64,000 nt of DNA from Desulfatitalea sp. BRH_c12 (lineage in GTDB: Bacteria > Desulfobacterota > Desulfobacteria > Desulfobacterales > Desulfosarcinaceae). Below the pieces are notes generated by a model. The model was not told where the DNA came from, ran no database searches, and worked only from the letters and a program-made list of their open reading frames with translations. The stretch spans positions 186,001-250,000 of the forward strand of contig LADR01000024.1 of NCBI GenBank assembly GCA_000961655.1, given 5' to 3'. Positions 1 through 8,045 of this stretch are shown in pieces (the first letter of the stretch is position 1; each line of letters begins with the position of its first letter). Position numbers and translations under genes: made by a program.

Positions 1-2
1 CG

Positions 3-98
3 GCCGCATTTCGCGACCTGCAGCAGGGGCGCACGCACCAGTGCATTCTCTATATCGTGGCCACCTTGCTGCTGCTGCTGATTTGGCATTTGGGATAG
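3..98 (+). CDS. Hyf-type complex subunit B-like antiporter protein, C-terminal end only
   Basis: Only the last 31 codons are in the window, in frame 3, ending at a TAG at 96-98. The visible residues end in a hydrophobic run (LYIVATLLLLLIWHLG), the kind of final membrane helix found in HyfB/NuoL-type proton-pumping subunits. In hyf operons the B subunit gene precedes the C subunit gene, and the next gene here is C-like. The identity therefore rests on position plus a short hydrophobic tail; the bulk of the gene lies upstream of the window. Confidence 0.6.
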   Translation, partial: AAFRDLQQGRTHQCILYIVATLLLLLIWHLG

Positions 99-145
99 AC
101 CGCTGTTGAATAGCCACACGCAACCAAATTTCCTGGAGAAACGTC

Positions 146-187
146 ATGGCGTCACCAATCGACAGAATACCAACACTTAACACCTAA
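146..187 (+). repeat. Fragment of a dispersed intergenic repeat between the B- and C-like genes, forming a 13-codon mini-ORF
   Basis: The gap between the two hyf-like genes (99-218) contains a good ribosome-binding site (TGGAGAA, 133-139) in front of an ATG at 146, but this frame runs only 13 codons to TAA. Inside it lie ATCGACAGAAT and ACTTAACAC, both also present in the MITE-like elements at 13.7-14.1 kb. The simplest reading is that part of a repeat was inserted or retained just upstream of the C-like gene and separated the old ribosome-binding site from the gene. A genuine mini-ORF cannot be excluded. Confidence 0.5.
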
Positions 188-218
188 CTCTCCGGCGAAG
201 CCGGATTCGGTGATCTTC

Positions 219-1130
219 ATGCGCTACGCGCTTTTGCATATCCTGTTCGCCCTGGCCTTCGCCCCTTTGCTGGCGGGTGTGATCAACCGGGTCAAGGCCT
301 TTTTCGGGGGACGCCGAGGACCGTCGTTGCTGCAGCTCTATTACGATCTTTTCAAGTTGCTGCGCAAAGGCGCCGTTTATAGCCGGACCACCTCGTGGGT
401 CTTCCGGGCCGGGCCTTGCATCGCCTTGGCCGCCGTTCTTCTGGCGCTCGTGTTGACGCCGCTTGGAACGACCCCGGCCCTGCTGGCTTTTCCCGGCGAT
501 CTGCTGCTGGTGGTGTACGCGTTGGGGCTGATGCGTTTTGTCACCGTGCTGGCGGCCCTCGATACCGGATCGGCTTTTGAGGGCATGGGTGCCAGCCGCG
601 AGGTGCAGTTTTCGGCCTTGGCTGAAGTGGCCCTGCTGGTCGGTCTGCTGGCCGTAGCGGCCCGCGTGGAAGCTTTTTCGCTGAGTGTGCTGGCGCGCCA
701 GGCTTGGTCGGGCGGCATGGCTTGGCCCTCGGATGCAATCCTGCTGCTGGTAGCAGCCGCCCTGCTGGTGGTTTTGTTGGCTGAAAATGCCCGCTTGCCG
801 TTCGACGACCCCAACACGCATCTGGAATTGACCATGATTCACGAGGTCATGATCCTGGATCACGGCGGGGTCGATCTGGCCATGATCGAATATGCCTCGG
901 CCCTGAAGCTATGGGTTATGGGCGCTATTCTGGTGTCGCTGGCGCTGCCGCTCCCTACGGCGCAGCCCATGCTGAATCTGGTCGCCGGCCTGGGTGCAAT
1001 AATGGTTCTGGCGCTGCTGATCGGGGTCATCGAATCGGTCATGGCACGTCTGCGGTTGGTGCGCGTGCCGCAACTGCTGGTCACGGCCGGCATCCTTTCG
1101 TTTCTGGCTGTCATGGTGGCGATGAGGTAA
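219..1130 (+). CDS. hyfC: Hyf/NuoH-like membrane subunit (HyfC-type)
   Basis: Membrane subunit homologous to NuoH/HyfC, which links the peripheral redox arm to the ion-pumping membrane arm in complex I-related hydrogenases. The protein is about 303 residues and almost entirely hydrophobic helices. The family signature is seen near the N-terminus (GRRGPSLLQLYYDLFKLL) and again in LAENARLPFDDPNTHLELTMIHE, the conserved acidic loop of the family. ATG 219 is chosen because GGTGATC at 209-215 matches the extended anti-Shine-Dalgarno; GTG 210 in the same frame is the alternative. The E-like gene follows after 2 bases, so they are cotranscribed. Confidence 0.9.
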   Translation: MRYALLHILFALAFAPLLAGVINRVKAFFGGRRGPSLLQLYYDLFKLLRKGAVYSRTTSWVFRAGPCIALAAVLLALVLTPLGTTPALLAFPGDLLLVVYALGLMRFVTVLAALDTGSAFEGMGASREVQFSALAEVALLVGLLAVAARVEAFSLSVLARQAWSGGMAWPSDAILLLVAAALLVVLLAENARLPFDDPNTHLELTMIHEVMILDHGGVDLAMIEYASALKLWVMGAILVSLALPLPTAQPMLNLVAGLGAIMVLALLIGVIESVMARLRLVRVPQLLVTAGILSFLAVMVAMR

Positions 1131-1132
1131 AT

Positions 1133-1780
1133 ATGCAGGCTGTGCGGGAAATATTGGTGATTGTGCTGATTCTGCTGAATTTCAGGCTGTTGGGCACCAG
1201 TCGACTGGGCGCCTGCGTTCAGACGGTGGCGCTGCAGGCTGTCGTGATCGGCCTTTTACCGTTGCTGGGTCCGCGCCTGCCGGCTCCCTGGGTGATTGCC
1301 ATGGTGGCGGCGGCCACGCTGGTCAAGGCCGTCGTGCTGCCGGCTTTGGTGCGGCGTGCCCTGCGCGAAACCGGCGTGGTGCGCGAACTCGAGCCCCTCA
1401 TGGGCTATACCCTTTCCATCTTGACGGGTACCGGATTGCTGGTGCTCTGTTATCTGGCCGGCCGACAGTTGCAACTGCCGCAGGGCGGGGCCGGCCAACT
1501 GCTGATTCCTGCCACATTGTTCACCATGCTCACCGGTCTTTTCCTGATCGTCGCCCGGCGCAAAGCCATCACTCAGGTGCTGGGGTTCCTCGTCCTCGAA
1601 AATGGCATTTACCTGTTCGGGGTCGCTTTTGCGGTACACGAGCCCTGGCTGGTCCAAACCGGTGTGCTGCTGGATGTTTTTGCGGCCGTATTTGTCATGG
1701 GCATCACCATTTATCAGATCAACCGCGAGTTCGATCACATCGACACAGACCGGTTATCGACCCAAGGTTTGAAACGATGA
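1133..1780 (+). CDS. hyfE: Hyf-type membrane subunit E
   Basis: About 215 residues, six to seven predicted membrane helices, matching HyfE, a small membrane subunit found in Hyf/formate-hydrogenlyase-type complexes and related Ehr complexes. The C-terminal motif FVMGITIYQINREFD is typical of the family. ATG 1133 directly follows the stop of the C-like gene and has AGGTAAAT just upstream. The frame stays open further 5' to 911, but that part lies inside the C gene and is not coding. The gene overlaps the next by the four bases ATGA, indicating translational coupling. Confidence 0.9.
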   Translation: MQAVREILVIVLILLNFRLLGTSRLGACVQTVALQAVVIGLLPLLGPRLPAPWVIAMVAAATLVKAVVLPALVRRALRETGVVRELEPLMGYTLSILTGTGLLVLCYLAGRQLQLPQGGAGQLLIPATLFTMLTGLFLIVARRKAITQVLGFLVLENGIYLFGVAFAVHEPWLVQTGVLLDVFAAVFVMGITIYQINREFDHIDTDRLSTQGLKR

Positions 1781-3264
1781 TCTGGGCATTGATCCTGGTT
1801 CCGGCCACTGGCGGCATTCTGGCATTTTTGCCGTTGGCCGTTCGTTGGCGGCGCGTCTTGCTGGTGGCCACGGCGGCGCTTCATTTTGCGCTGGTGCTGG
1901 CATCATGGCAGGTGCCGGCCGCGCTTAGCGCCGCCGACGGCTGGCTGGCCATAGATGACGCGGCCCTGTTGTTTTTGACCATCAGCAGCACGCTTTTTCT
2001 GGCCGCGGCCCTGTATGCCATCGGATACCTGAGCACCGACACCAAGAAACCCATTCGCGACTATCTGGAAGGGTTCGATTTTGGCAACCGGCCCGAGGGG
2101 ATTTTTATCGGATGTCTGCTGCTCTTCCTGGCCACCATGTCGGCCGTGGCCCTGGCCCAGCATCTGGGTCTACTGTGGGTGGCGGTCGAAGCCACCACCC
2201 TGACCAGTGCACCGTTGATATACTACCACCGCCACCACCGCAGCCTGAGTGCGGCCTGGAAGTACTTGCTGATCTGCTCGGTGGGCATCTCTTTGGCCAT
2301 GTTGGGCAATTTCTTTCTGGCGGTGTCTACCACTGCCGCGGGTGCGGGCAAGGAAATTACACTGCTGATACCCGTGCTGCTGGACCATGCCAGTGTTCTT
2401 TCGCCCACTTGGCTCAAGGCGGCCTTTTTGCTGATGCTGGTCGGCTACGGCACCAAAATGGGCCTTGCACCCATGCACACCTGGCTGCCGGACGCCCACA
2501 GCGAGGCGCCATCTCTGGTTTCTGCCCTGCTTTCAGGGGCGTTGCTCAATTGTGCCTTTTTGGCCGTGTTGCGCATGCAGTCCGTTCTGGCGGCAGCCGG
2601 CATGGGTGGTTTCGGGCGCAGCATGCTGCTGCTGTTCGGTCTGCTCTCGATGCTCTGGGCGGCGATGCTGTTGATTGCGCAGTCAGACTACAAGCGGCTG
2701 CTGGCCTATTCCAGTGTGGAGCACATGGGCGTGCTGGCGGTGGGGGTCGGCCTGGGCGGCGTGGCTGCTACGGGTGCCATGCTGCATGCTGTCAACCATT
2801 CGCTGGCCAAGGCAGGTCTTTTCCTGGTAGCCGGCAACATTCTGGCGGCCTACCGGACCAAGGATATCCTGTCCACTTGGGGGCTGCGCCATACCCTGCC
2901 GTTTTCAGGTTTTCTGTGGCTCGCAGGCATTCTGGCGGTTGTCGGATCACCGCCCTTCGGACTTTTTACGAGCGAATTGATGATTCTCAAAGGGGCTGTT
3001 GACACAGAGCGCTGGGCAGTTGCCGCCGGCTACCTGGCGGCGTTGGGAATCGCTTTCGGGGCCATGATGTGGGCCGCCTTGCAGATGGTCTACGGCAGCG
3101 CCCCGCGCATGCCCAAAGAGACGGAACAGAAACGCGACACCTTTCTCTCCGTAGCGGCGCCCGGGTTGCTGACCGCCGGCGTGCTTTTGCTGGGGCTCTG
3201 GATCCCCGGACCGCTGGAAGAGATGGTGCAGCGCGTGGCGGCTTTGTGGGGAGGGGCGCTGTGA
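1777..3264 (+). CDS. hyfF: Hyf-type antiporter-like membrane subunit F
   Basis: 495 residues, member of the NuoL/M/N and Mrp antiporter family, expected to move protons or sodium ions across the membrane. Visible hallmarks are the lysine-bearing helix region GYGTKMGLAPMHTWLPDAHSEAPS (about residues 225-248) and the HSLAKAGLFLVAGNIL helix (about 341-356), both of which carry ion-channel residues in the family. It overlaps the preceding gene by ATGA and the following gene by GTGA. Length and order (E, F, G) match hyf operons. Confidence 0.93.
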   Translation: MIWALILVPATGGILAFLPLAVRWRRVLLVATAALHFALVLASWQVPAALSAADGWLAIDDAALLFLTISSTLFLAAALYAIGYLSTDTKKPIRDYLEGFDFGNRPEGIFIGCLLLFLATMSAVALAQHLGLLWVAVEATTLTSAPLIYYHRHHRSLSAAWKYLLICSVGISLAMLGNFFLAVSTTAAGAGKEITLLIPVLLDHASVLSPTWLKAAFLLMLVGYGTKMGLAPMHTWLPDAHSEAPSLVSALLSGALLNCAFLAVLRMQSVLAAAGMGGFGRSMLLLFGLLSMLWAAMLLIAQSDYKRLLAYSSVEHMGVLAVGVGLGGVAATGAMLHAVNHSLAKAGLFLVAGNILAAYRTKDILSTWGLRHTLPFSGFLWLAGILAVVGSPPFGLFTSELMILKGAVDTERWAVAAGYLAALGIAFGAMMWAALQMVYGSAPRMPKETEQKRDTFLSVAAPGLLTAGVLLLGLWIPGPLEEMVQRVAALWGGAL

Positions 3265-4757
3265 CCGATCACCCCGTGGCATATATCTTCAACGGCCAGG
3301 TGCTCGACCGCACGGATGTTCCGGTGATGCCCGTCACACGCCTGCGTAGGATGACCATCGATCATGTCAGTGGCGGCGGGTCTATTTCGGCCCTGTTCGC
3401 TGTTCCGCAGGGTGATCGGTTCCGCATGCACACCGTGCTGTGCGATCCCGAGCGCGAGGAACTGGCCGTGTTGGCCGCTGATGTGGACAACGCCTACCCG
3501 GCCTTGACCCCGGATTGCTGGGCAGCCAATTGGTTTGAGCGCGAAATTTTCGAGCAGTGCGGCGTGCGTCCCACGGCCCACCGCTGGCTCAAGCCGCTGC
3601 GGTTTCAACCGCAAGCACACGGCGTGGCCGCTCCCCTTGCGGGGCTGGCCGATTTTTTCAGCATGAAAGGCGAGGAGGTTCATGAGGTCGCCGTTGGGCC
3701 GGTGCATGCCGGCGTGATCGAACCCGGCCATTTTCGTTTTCAATGCCATGGTGAGACGGTCCACCACCTGGAAATTTCTCTGGGGTATCAGCACCGCGGC
3801 GTCGAGCGGGCCCTGATCGGCGGGCCGGACCGGCGCAGCCTGCATTACATGCAGACGCTGGCCGGCGATAGCACCATCGGTCATACAGGCGCTTACTGTG
3901 CGGTGCTGGAGAGCTTGGGCGGTATCCAGATCTCACGTGCAGCCGAAACCATCCGGGCGGTGGCTGCCGAATTGGAACGCATGGCCAACCATATCGGCGA
4001 TCTGGGTGCCATGGCCGGCGATGTGGGTTTTTTGCCGACGCTCAACTACTGCGGTCGCATCCGCGGCGATGTCCTCAACCTGACCGCGCTGCTGTGCGGG
4101 AATCGTTTCGGCAGAGATCTGCTCACACCCGGTGGCGTTCGTTTCGGCTTGGACGATGCGCGCCGCGCCAAGCTGCTGCAGGGGCTGGATGAGGTGGAAA
4201 AGGATCTGCAAAGCGCTGTCCCCCTGATGTTCAATGCGCCTTCAGTGATGGCCCGATTTGAAGGCATTGGTGCACTCACGGCAGATCTGGGGCGCCGGAT
4301 CGGCCTGGTCGGGCCGGCCGGTCGGGCCTGCGGTTTGGGCTATGATGTGCGCAACCGGCTGCCTTATGGCGCGTATCGTTTCGACACCGTGCCGGTGGTC
4401 ACCTATCCCAGTGGCGACTGCTTCGCGCGGGCCTATGTGCGCTGGCTGGAACTGGAGCAGTCGCTGGCTTTCATTCGCCGGCAGCTTTCGGCTTCCGGGT
4501 TGGAAAGCGAAATTCTGAAAGCGTGTCCCGCCTTACAGCCCTGCAGCCTGGTTGTGGTTCTGGCCGAAGGCTGGCGCGGAGAGATATGCCATGTGGCGGC
4601 TACCGATCGGCAGGGGCGATTTGCTTTTTACAAAGTGGTCGATCCATCGTTCCACAACTGGTTCGGCCTGGCGCAAGCCTTGCGGGGTCAGCAGATTTCC
4701 GATTTTCCCCTGTGCAATAAAAGTTTCAATTTGTCTTATTGCGGACATGATTTGTAA
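3261..4757 (+). CDS. hyfG: Hyf large-subunit homologue (NuoC-NuoD fusion) without the Ni-Fe cysteine ligands
   Basis: 498-residue fusion of an N-terminal NuoC-like domain (about 1-125) with a NuoD/hydrogenase large-subunit domain. GTG 3261 overlaps the previous stop by four bases. In HycE/HyfG the active-site nickel is held by a CGxC pair near the start of the large-subunit domain and a DPCxxC pair at the C-terminus. Here the first site reads AGDSTIGHTGAYC (201-213) and the second LCNKSFNLSYCGHDL (484-498); neither pair is present. The rest of the fold is well conserved. It is therefore probably not a hydrogenase but the corresponding subunit of an energy-converting hydrogenase-related (Ehr) complex with an unknown electron partner. 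Confidence 0.85.
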   Translation: MTDHPVAYIFNGQVLDRTDVPVMPVTRLRRMTIDHVSGGGSISALFAVPQGDRFRMHTVLCDPEREELAVLAADVDNAYPALTPDCWAANWFEREIFEQCGVRPTAHRWLKPLRFQPQAHGVAAPLAGLADFFSMKGEEVHEVAVGPVHAGVIEPGHFRFQCHGETVHHLEISLGYQHRGVERALIGGPDRRSLHYMQTLAGDSTIGHTGAYCAVLESLGGIQISRAAETIRAVAAELERMANHIGDLGAMAGDVGFLPTLNYCGRIRGDVLNLTALLCGNRFGRDLLTPGGVRFGLDDARRAKLLQGLDEVEKDLQSAVPLMFNAPSVMARFEGIGALTADLGRRIGLVGPAGRACGLGYDVRNRLPYGAYRFDTVPVVTYPSGDCFARAYVRWLELEQSLAFIRRQLSASGLESEILKACPALQPCSLVVVLAEGWRGEICHVAATDRQGRFAFYKVVDPSFHNWFGLAQALRGQQISDFPLCNKSFNLSYCGHDL

Positions 4758-4809
4758 AAAAAGAAAACTTTCTTCTTTCTGCTTTCCATTCATTGCAAAT
4801 TGAGGAACT

Positions 4810-5604
4810 ATGCTCAGTATTCTGAAAGCGCGTTTGCAGCAGGAGCATCGTACAATGGCCTATCCGGCCGGTCCGGCCCCAGAACTGCCCGATCGTTTTG
4901 CCGGCCGGCCGTTGATTCGCGCTAAGTGCCAGGAGAATTGTAGTGCCTGTCTCGATGGTTGTCCGGTGGGAGCGCTGCGCCGGGCGGGTGAGGGTGTCGA
5001 ACTGGACATCGGCCGTTGTCTTTTTTGTCGCGCTTGTGTGGCGACTTGCCCACAGGCGGCCATCGTGTTCAGTCGCAATTACCAGTTGGCTGCGGCGCAG
5101 CGGTCGGACCTGCTGGTGCGCGCCACCTCGCCGGAACGTGCCGAGGCCCTTTCGGCCACGGCCCGCAAATACTTCGGCCGCTCGCTCAAGCTGCGCCAGG
5201 TTTCGGCCGGCGGATGCAATGCCTGCGAGGCGGATGTCAATGTACTGGGCACTCCCGCCTGGGACATGGGACGCTTCGGCATCCAGTTCGTGGCTTCGCC
5301 CAGGCACGCCGACGGCCTGCTGATCACCGGGCCGGTCACCGAAAACATGCGCCTGGCATTGGAGAAGACCTATGCGGCCATACCGACGCCGCGCATCGTG
5401 ATCGCCTGCGGCGCTTGCGCTGTCAGTGGCGGGCCCTACATCGACCACCCCGAGACCCACAACGGCGCCGGCACGCTGCTGCCGGTCGATCTTTATATCC
5501 CGGGCTGTCCGCCGCATCCCCTGACGATTTTGGACGGGCTGCTGCGGTTGATCGGAAAGCCCGTCCCGGCCGCCATGTCCAGCGCACACCTTAAGCCTCA
5601 CTAA
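4810..5604 (+). CDS. hyfI: Fused ferredoxin/NuoB-like small subunit (HyfH-HyfI type)
   Basis: 264 residues. The N-terminal half has two 4Fe-4S ferredoxin motifs (CQENCSACLDGCPVGAL and CLFCRACVATCPQAAI). The C-terminal half is NuoB/HyfI-like, with cysteines for the proximal cluster in GGCNACEADV, ACGACAVSGG and PGCPPHP. In E. coli these are two separate proteins; here they are one chain. The electron-relay cysteines are intact even though the large subunit has lost its metal site, which argues that the complex still carries electrons. TGAGGAA lies 5 bases before the ATG. This is the last gene of the operon visible here. Confidence 0.88.
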   Translation: MLSILKARLQQEHRTMAYPAGPAPELPDRFAGRPLIRAKCQENCSACLDGCPVGALRRAGEGVELDIGRCLFCRACVATCPQAAIVFSRNYQLAAAQRSDLLVRATSPERAEALSATARKYFGRSLKLRQVSAGGCNACEADVNVLGTPAWDMGRFGIQFVASPRHADGLLITGPVTENMRLALEKTYAAIPTPRIVIACGACAVSGGPYIDHPETHNGAGTLLPVDLYIPGCPPHPLTILDGLLRLIGKPVPAAMSSAHLKPH

Positions 5605-5746
5605 ATCTCATGGCTGACGTCGCGTAGACCCCTACCCGGATCACCTCCTACGCGTTCATCCCGAAGTGACGCTTAAACAGCGGAGGTCAATCTGATGTAT
5701 GCTTCGTGCGTGCACATCCAAATGGCAGAAATGCCGACGGTTTAAT

Positions 5747-7606
5747 CTACTGCTCGAAGCGGATGGTCAAGGCATATGCGCCATCTTGAAGTTTGGTTTC
5801 CACCGGATAATCGCCTTTCTCGAACACCTTGAGCATGGATCGGTTGGATGACAGCACGTCGGCCGTAAATCCCATCAGCCCACGCTGAATGGCGTGTTGA
5901 ACGAGCATGCGGTAGAGAAAGGTGGCGATGCCCAGGCCCTGATAGGCTTCATCGACGACAAAGGCCACATCCGCGTAAGGCCGCCGCTCGTGCTTGACGT
6001 AGCGGCCCTCCGCGATGATCAGCTCTTGCCCGGTTTCGCCCGTCAAGCCTACAATCGAGAGCACGTTGCGGTAATCGACGTTTACATACTCCTGCATTTC
6101 GGTATGCGGCATGGTCTTGATGGGGGCGAAATAGCGGTAGTAGATGGCTTCATCCGAAAAACGATAGAAGAGGCGCCGCATCTGGTCCTCGTCGGACGGC
6201 TTGATGGCTCTGAAACGCACCCGGACACCGTTTTTGAACGTATGCTGGGTGGCCACCTCCTGAGGATAAAAACGGGCGCTTTCAGCCAGAAAGAGCTGGT
6301 CCTGGAAGAGAATGCGGGCCTCCTTGGCTGCTTTGACCAGGCCCGGGCGGTCCTCGGGGTGGGCGATTTCAATCAGGGCCTGGGCTCTTTCGCGCAGCGT
6401 CCGGCCGCGCAGGTGCGCCGTGCCGTATTCGGTGGCCACGATATCCATCGATTCCGGTTGATTGAGCAAGTTGGGCATATCTTCAACCGACAAGCGCACA
6501 TTGGGCTCTCCTTTGCGGTTGCGGCTGGGCAGTGCGAGGATGGAGTAACCGCCCTGGCTGATCTGGGTCCCATTAAAAAAATCGGCCAGTTGCCCAGGGC
6601 CGGTCGTCACGTTGCCTTTGCCGATGCTCATGGCCGCGCGTCCGGAAAGATCGACCCGGCGCGCGGGAATGATCACCACAAAATTGGGATTGCGCCCGAT
6701 GTCCATGGCGTTGAAGACCCGGTCGACACTCTGGAATTCCACCAGCGGGTTGTGATCGAGCCAGCGCATCAGCTTTGGGCTGCCCAGGGCAAAGCCGGTC
6801 AGCGACCGGCCGCGGAACAGGGCCTTCTTGCGGTTGCTGACCGCGCCGCTTTGGACCAGTTCCATCAGGGCGTCGGTAAAAAAAGGCGTGTGGATACCCA
6901 GGTCGCGTTTATGGATGAGGTGCTTGGGCAGGGCCTCGAAAAGGGGGCCGATGCTGTAAGAGAGGCAACTGCCGTCCTCGATGACCGAAGCCACGACCGC
7001 TGCCACCTGGTCGAAGACATCTTCCAGCGGCCAACGGGCAAAATAGATGGGTGGATCGGTCGACTTCACCAGTAAATCGAAATCGGTGACCGGCACAAAG
7101 GTGTCGCCGTAGGTGAACGGCACCTGATCATTGATTTCGCCTACGATCAGCTGCGCCTTTTCCATCGCCGGCCGGGCCACGTCCAGACCTACGCCCAAGC
7201 TGCAGTAGCCCTCTTCGTTGGGGGGCGTGATCTGAATGAACGCCACGTCGATGGGTATCTGGCCGGAACGGATCAAATCGGGAATGGTCGAAAAACGCGA
7301 TGGGATCAGATCCACGTGGCCGGCGTTGATGGCATCGGAGGCCACCCAGCCCGAAAAAAAGGTTCGCAGACGGAATTTATGGGACTGCAGCGCTTCCAGG
7401 GAGATCGCGTCCCCGAAACTGACCAGCTGGATCAGGGTCAGGTCCTGCAGGTTGTACGCCTTGGAGGCCATCAAGTGTTTGACCAGCGTGCGCGGTTCGG
7501 CCGTGCCTGTGCCGATAAATATGTTCATACCCGGTTCAATGCGGCTCAGGACGACCTCCGGCGCAACGACGCGTTTGCGCCAGTCCGATGTTCTGGGAGC
7601 ATTCAT
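5747..7606 (-). CDS. Acetyl-CoA hydrolase/CoA-transferase family protein fused to a GNAT acetyltransferase domain
   Basis: 619 residues. Residues 1 to about 440 match the acetyl-CoA hydrolase/4-hydroxybutyrate CoA-transferase family (GTGTAEPRT near 33-40, ITPPNEEGYCSLGVG near 126-140, ATEYGTAHLRGRT near 415). Residues about 465-619 are a GNAT domain with an acetyl-CoA loop (VVDEAYQGLGIATFL). The family's catalytic glutamate normally sits in a LGIHTE segment; here it is LGIHTP with proline at 241. The transferase half may therefore bind CoA esters without transferring them, leaving the GNAT half as the active or regulated part. The fused type is known in Deltaproteobacteria; I infer a role in acyl-CoA-dependent protein acylation or regulation. 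It is a single gene, convergent with the hyf-like operon. Confidence 0.85.
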   Translation of the reverse strand: MNAPRTSDWRKRVVAPEVVLSRIEPGMNIFIGTGTAEPRTLVKHLMASKAYNLQDLTLIQLVSFGDAISLEALQSHKFRLRTFFSGWVASDAINAGHVDLIPSRFSTIPDLIRSGQIPIDVAFIQITPPNEEGYCSLGVGLDVARPAMEKAQLIVGEINDQVPFTYGDTFVPVTDFDLLVKSTDPPIYFARWPLEDVFDQVAAVVASVIEDGSCLSYSIGPLFEALPKHLIHKRDLGIHTPFFTDALMELVQSGAVSNRKKALFRGRSLTGFALGSPKLMRWLDHNPLVEFQSVDRVFNAMDIGRNPNFVVIIPARRVDLSGRAAMSIGKGNVTTGPGQLADFFNGTQISQGGYSILALPSRNRKGEPNVRLSVEDMPNLLNQPESMDIVATEYGTAHLRGRTLRERAQALIEIAHPEDRPGLVKAAKEARILFQDQLFLAESARFYPQEVATQHTFKNGVRVRFRAIKPSDEDQMRRLFYRFSDEAIYYRYFAPIKTMPHTEMQEYVNVDYRNVLSIVGLTGETGQELIIAEGRYVKHERRPYADVAFVVDEAYQGLGIATFLYRMLVQHAIQRGLMGFTADVLSSNRSMLKVFEKGDYPVETKLQDGAYALTIRFEQ

Positions 7607-7775
7607 AGGCTATGCCTTTCTGGCAGCATGGGGCATGCCGCCGGAGCAATCAGGGGTGAATTTATGCTGCAAACATATTCAATGCCGAATGCAATGTCCA
7701 GAAGGTTGCCTTAAGATCGTTGCACCGTGCCGGCGTCGTACGCGCATGCGGGTACGCTGTTGCCGCAAATAATGC

Positions 7776-7805
7776 TTGACACCCACCCGTTTTCCTCTTT
7801 ATGTA
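7776..7805 (+). promoter_or_regulatory. Candidate sigma-70 promoter of the trp operon
   Basis: A perfect -35 hexamer TTGACA (7776-7781) is followed 18 bases later by TATGTA (7800-7805), a weak -10. Transcription would start near 7812, about 23 bases before the leader ATG. The position directly upstream of the trp leader supports the call. The 7607-7775 stretch before it shows nothing else recognisable. Confidence 0.55.
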
Positions 7806-7834
7806 GCGCACAATAACCTGAGAGAGCCTCCCTT

Positions 7835-7933
7835 ATGATGACAGCCGGACAGAACCAAGATCGCCTGATGAACACCAATTGGTGGTGGCGCCTGTGGTGT
7901 ATTCGTGCCTGCGGGGCCTTGCCGATCGTCTGA
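7835..7933 (+). CDS. trpL: trp operon leader peptide (attenuation peptide)
   Basis: Short ORF upstream of trpE whose codons include three consecutive TGG and a fourth close by (WWWRLW), followed by CIRACGALPIV and TGA at 7931. Four Trp codons in six are the hallmark of a leader in which ribosome stalling reports low Trp-tRNA. ATG 7835 or 7838 gives about 32 residues; an in-frame ATG at 7868 gives 21. Purine-rich GAGAGAG lies upstream of 7835. The terminator at 7954-7991 follows the stop by 20 bases, as expected for classical attenuation. Confidence 0.85.
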   Translation: MMTAGQNQDRLMNTNWWWRLWCIRACGALPIV

Positions 7934-7953
7934 TCAAACCAAGTGGCAATTCA

Positions 7954-7991
7954 GGACCGTGGGCCGAACCGCTCACGGTCCTTTTTTTTTT
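7954..7991 (+). terminator. trp attenuator terminator
   Basis: Perfect 8-bp stem GGACCGTG (7954-7961) / CACGGTCC (7974-7981) with a 12-base loop, followed directly by ten T residues (7982-7991). It lies between the leader peptide and trpE, so it acts as the Rho-independent attenuator when tryptophan is plentiful. I did not resolve the competing antiterminator pairing by eye. Confidence 0.9.
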
Positions 7992-8045
7992 GCGCAACGG
8001 TCGTGAGCCTGACAGTCAGCGCCAATAGCATGAAAAGGAGAAGGT

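Noticed and set aside
911-1132. N-terminal extension of the HyfE-like frame
   Set aside because: It lies inside the HyfC-like gene in another frame; ATG 1133 has the proper position and ribosome site.
5894-7075. Long plus-strand ORF (393 codons) opposite the CoA-transferase/GNAT gene
   Set aside because: It is the antisense shadow of a clearly conserved gene and has no family features.
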